This document shows positions 61,403 to 64,000 of a stretch of DNA of 64,000 bases, in pieces. How positions within the stretch are numbered: the stretch's first letter is position 1; the number at the start of each line of letters is the position of its first letter. Made by a program: the position numbers and the translations under genes. The notes below the pieces were generated by a model. It ran no database searches. It saw only the letters and a program-made list of their open reading frames with translations, and had not been told where the DNA came from. This DNA is from Trichoplusia ni (lineage: Eukaryota > Arthropoda > Insecta > Lepidoptera > Noctuidae), in the NCBI RefSeq assembly GCF_003590095.1, contig NC_039481.1, positions 12,245,895 through 12,309,894 on the forward strand. Direction: 5' to 3'.

Positions 61403-61760
61403 TGTTCTTTTTTAGCAAATTTGGACTCCGACAGCCTGGTTGTATTTGTATTTTTATAAAAACCCACAACATTGCGAGATAATCTCGCCGGTTGACCAGT
61501 TTCTTTAATTTTCCCCTTTAAGTCTCTGATTTTTTAGCTCGGTGATTTGTTCTAAAGTAATAAATAGATGTGTAGTTATCTGCTATATGCAATCCAAGAG
61601 TTTTCACGCGTAAATAAAGACGAAATGTCTTAATCTTAGTATGTGACTTTCCGTATTTGCTTGGATGTAATTATGTCGAGAAGTCATTAAAGGTAAAATT
61701 CAAGCTAGTAGTTAGTTTCATTTCAAATTAAATATCATCATTATTTTTATTTCCTCTTAT

Positions 61761-61791
61761 GAAATCCTTGGATATTTAATCCAAGGATTTC
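61761..61791. repeat. Perfect 13-bp hairpin
   Basis: GAAATCCTTGGAT and ATCCAAGGATTTC are exact reverse complements separated by five bases (ATTTA). Within the K2P intron. Confidence 0.7.
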
Positions 61792-61914
61792 CTTATTATT
61801 ATTTTCATCTTCAGATTTATCATATTTCTTTCCTTAAAGTATGAATAAAATTAATAATCTAAAAACGCAACTCCAAAAATATCACCATCGGCCACTCCAA
61901 GCCAACATTCTAAA

Positions 61915-62165
61915 TTAAACGATCCCCATCACCATGTTATCTTAAGCGAAACGATAACGTCGAATGTACGTTTAAAATTATATACATTGATCGCTTGACC
62001 CGACGAGGGAAAACTCCTATTAAACATACCCAGAAATATTACCGGTGTATTTCGTTAAACCCGAAATGTACGGCGTTTTATTTCGTAAATGATTTATGGC
62101 TCTCATGCGAGTTTCCGATTCGATTTTTGTTAATTGGTCCATTTTGATATTACGGTAATTGAATC
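61915..62165. promoter_or_regulatory. Candidate conserved element in the K2P intron
   Basis: A block of CpG-containing, homeodomain-like sequence ('AAGCGAAACGATAACGTCG', 'GTACGGCGTTTTATTTCGTAA', 'CGATTTTTGTTAATTGGTCC') with no open frame, in an otherwise AT-rich intron. Enhancer role inferred from texture only. Confidence 0.3.
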
Positions 62166-62249
62166 AAATTGCTTCGGAAACTTTTAATTAGACATTCGAT
62201 AAGTATAAAAGTATTCATGTTTTGTGGAATTTTTGACATTGAATGTTTG

Positions 62250-62320
62250 TATGGTACTGTAACCAAAGTGTCTGTCCGTCTGTTCATACGTCTGTCACAA
62301 GCAAGCTGTTTTCAAAAACT
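62250..62320 (+). repeat. GTCTGTCCGTCTG dispersed tail fragment
   Basis: 'GTACTGTAACCAAAGTGTCTGTCCGTCTGTTCATACGTCTGTCACAAGCAAGCTG' resembles the first half of the dispersed tail family. Confidence 0.5.
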
Positions 62321-62769
62321 TCAAATTGTGGTTCATTCACCTAGATTTTTAAACTTAGTTATTCTTAGCTATATGAATGCTTTATCATTTGACTGTCTCT
62401 AAAAAAGAGTACGCAGTTGTAAAAATCTAAAAGCCTCATAACTCCATATAACATTTTAAGCAGGAACTTAGCTGAAAAAGCACGCATTCACATGTTTACA
62501 CCTCTTTGCACTTAACTACATAATACACCTCCTTTCAAAACCGGCAAAATAAAACTTTATATAAACAGGCTTCACTCAATAAATGCCCACTCATGGCCTT
62601 TTATTTGCAAACAATCTCAATATAATGTATTCAGGCAATAATCTAGGCTAGGTAATAAATTATAAACGCCGACACGCAATTTTTCAAAGCTTTTGTGTGC
62701 AAATGCTACGAGAATACTAAATGGTATTATATAAATAAGTTATTTTCTAATTTTCCGTATCTACAGTAC

Positions 62770-62850
62770 TACTAGTACTGAGGGTCCCCTGTCTGTTCGT
62801 TTTGCTGTCACCTGGCTGTATCTCATGAAGTGTGATAGCTATAGAAATCA
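62770..62850 (+). repeat. Dispersed tail copy
   Basis: 'TACTGAGGGTCCCCTGTCTGTTCG..GCTGTCACCTGGCTGTATCTCATGAAGTGTGATAGCTATAGAA' is the clearest example of the family core in the window. Confidence 0.65.
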
Positions 62851-63588
62851 TTACTTTTTTAGGTCATAATGTATTACTAATACCGCTATAATAACAAATA
62901 CATTAAATTATATCCATACTTCTACATACATCATAGTTTTTTGACACTACTTCTATTAATATGATAGATAAAACATCAACCGATACAGCCTAACTAATTT
63001 GAAATAAGAACTTTATTCAGAATTTTAAAATCAATTCCCTTAAGTTTCATTACAACACACACTCACATGTTTTTATTATTCAATGCTGCACTTTTCTATA
63101 GAAAATCAAACAAAATATAACTTTGTACTCTATCCTCCGTGAGTGGGTAGATGTACAATTTCCTGGAACCTCCATATTTCGACAAATGTTCTCGAGACAT
63201 CCTCCAGGGACCAGACAAAAGTTTTCTGATGGAAAATGTGAACAAAAGTTAACGTAGAGTATGTTTATGTCAAATATTCATTGAAATAAAACTGTAAGGT
63301 GACAAAAAGGTCAAAAATTCCGCCTTTTTTAATGGTATCAGAAGTTATTTTTAGGTGTAGGTACTATGATTTGAACTTTTATCACATGTACGTCAAAAAT
63401 TCCACATTTTGCAAGCTATACTTATGTTTTTTAGTTTCTTGTTGATCACGTGGACAATTCAGTACTTCAGTTCATAATCTGTCAAAATTAATTCCCCAAA
63501 AAAAATAGGATACGATCTTTATTTTCATCGCGTATTAAGTAATATTATGTTGACACAGTAATTATTAGGTACAGTAACTGAGGATGGT
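62851..63588. other. K2P intron, featureless
   Basis: AT-rich. No exon or repeat recognised. Confidence 0.45.
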
Positions 63589-63680
63589 TCATTATTAAAT
63601 GATGCAACGGCTTACTCACGCGTATCTATCGGGATCGCTCGACTAGTTTCGGACCAAACCGTTGCTTAATTTAATAATGA
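63589..63680. mobile_element. Short inverted-repeat element (MITE-like)
   Basis: Arms 63,589-63,610 (TCATTATTAAATGATGCAACGG) and 63,659-63,680 are reverse complements with two mismatches in 22. The loop contains 'CGGGATCGCTCGACTAGTTTCGG', a word I recognise from dispersed lepidopteran repeats. Confidence 0.55.
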
Positions 63681-64000
63681 GACAGGTAGTAAGTCGAAAT
63701 CTTGTATGTCACTATCAGCACACTTCATACCGACAGGTGATGTCACTAGCCTCACTTTCACTCACACACTCACTCAGTTTTCGCAATTCGTATTGATATA
63801 ATAAAATTATGAATACAACATTTTTTTAAATTACCTCACAGTCTTATTAAATGGCTTTAATTCAAATACTCAATTGTATTCCACCACAAAGATGAGACTT
63901 AAAATAACTAACATTCTAGTTATTTGTCTAATCCCACTTCAATTACCTACTCGCACCTATTAACATGAATCTATTATCAAGTACTAGCCTCAAATTCAAT

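Noticed and set aside
1..64000. CRISPR arrays, bacterial operons, rRNA genes
   Set aside because: No regularly spaced repeats, ribosome-binding sites or rRNA sequence; all evidence points to an insect nuclear genome.

Overview
The window is eukaryotic nuclear DNA from an insect, almost certainly a moth or butterfly. It is strongly AT-rich, its genes are split by introns with GT..AG boundaries, and it has no bacterial-style operons. The order is suggested by the interspersed repeats. There are Lep1-type non-autonomous Helitron copies (ending ..CAGCTAGT after a 'GCGGGCAACAG' or 'AAGCCGCGGG' tail), tRNA-like SINEs carrying 'GTTTGATYCC' B-box remnants, and dispersed tails with a GTCCGTCCGTC run followed by 'GGCTGTATCTCATGAA..GTGATAGCTA'. 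Family names come from recognition, not a database search.

Layout. Bases 1-36,700 are gene-poor. They hold a few spliced-exon candidates (2283-2426 +, 3127-3282 -, 33484-33795 -), a 182-bp palindromic MITE (4230-4411), several Helitron, SINE and LINE fragments, and islands of GC-richer, homeodomain/POU-motif-rich sequence that look like conserved regulatory DNA. Bases 36,780-38,823 carry a minus-strand gene for a CENP-S/MHF1 histone-fold protein (last three exons found, first exon not found). Bases 39,602-41,232 carry a divergently oriented, frameshifted THAP-domain/P-element-like (THAP9-type) pseudogene. Bases 44,256-47,902 carry a complete seven-exon minus-strand gene for the GTPase DRG1 (367 aa). 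Bases 50,413-51,452 are a 1,040-bp non-autonomous DNA transposon with 36-bp perfect terminal inverted repeats and a repeated internal 10-mer. Bases 55,958-56,348 hold the first coding exon of a plus-strand two-pore-domain potassium channel. The rest of that gene lies past the right edge, so 56,349-64,000 is its first coding intron, rich in repeats.

The genes do not form a functional cluster. DRG1 is a ribosome-associated GTPase, CENP-S/MHF1 is a centromere and Fanconi-pathway histone-fold subunit, and K2P is a membrane leak channel. The most interesting points are: (i) a CENP-S homologue with a long charged C-terminal tail ending in a consensus SUMO-interacting motif, in an order known for holocentric chromosomes and loss of CenH3; (ii) the TIR element with its iterated GACATCTACA motif; (iii) a group of AGATGGCGCTA (CTCF-like) sites around the CENP-S and DRG1 loci.

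Limits: there were no alignments, transcripts or repeat libraries. Exon calls rest on reading frame, phase, splice sites and remembered family features.
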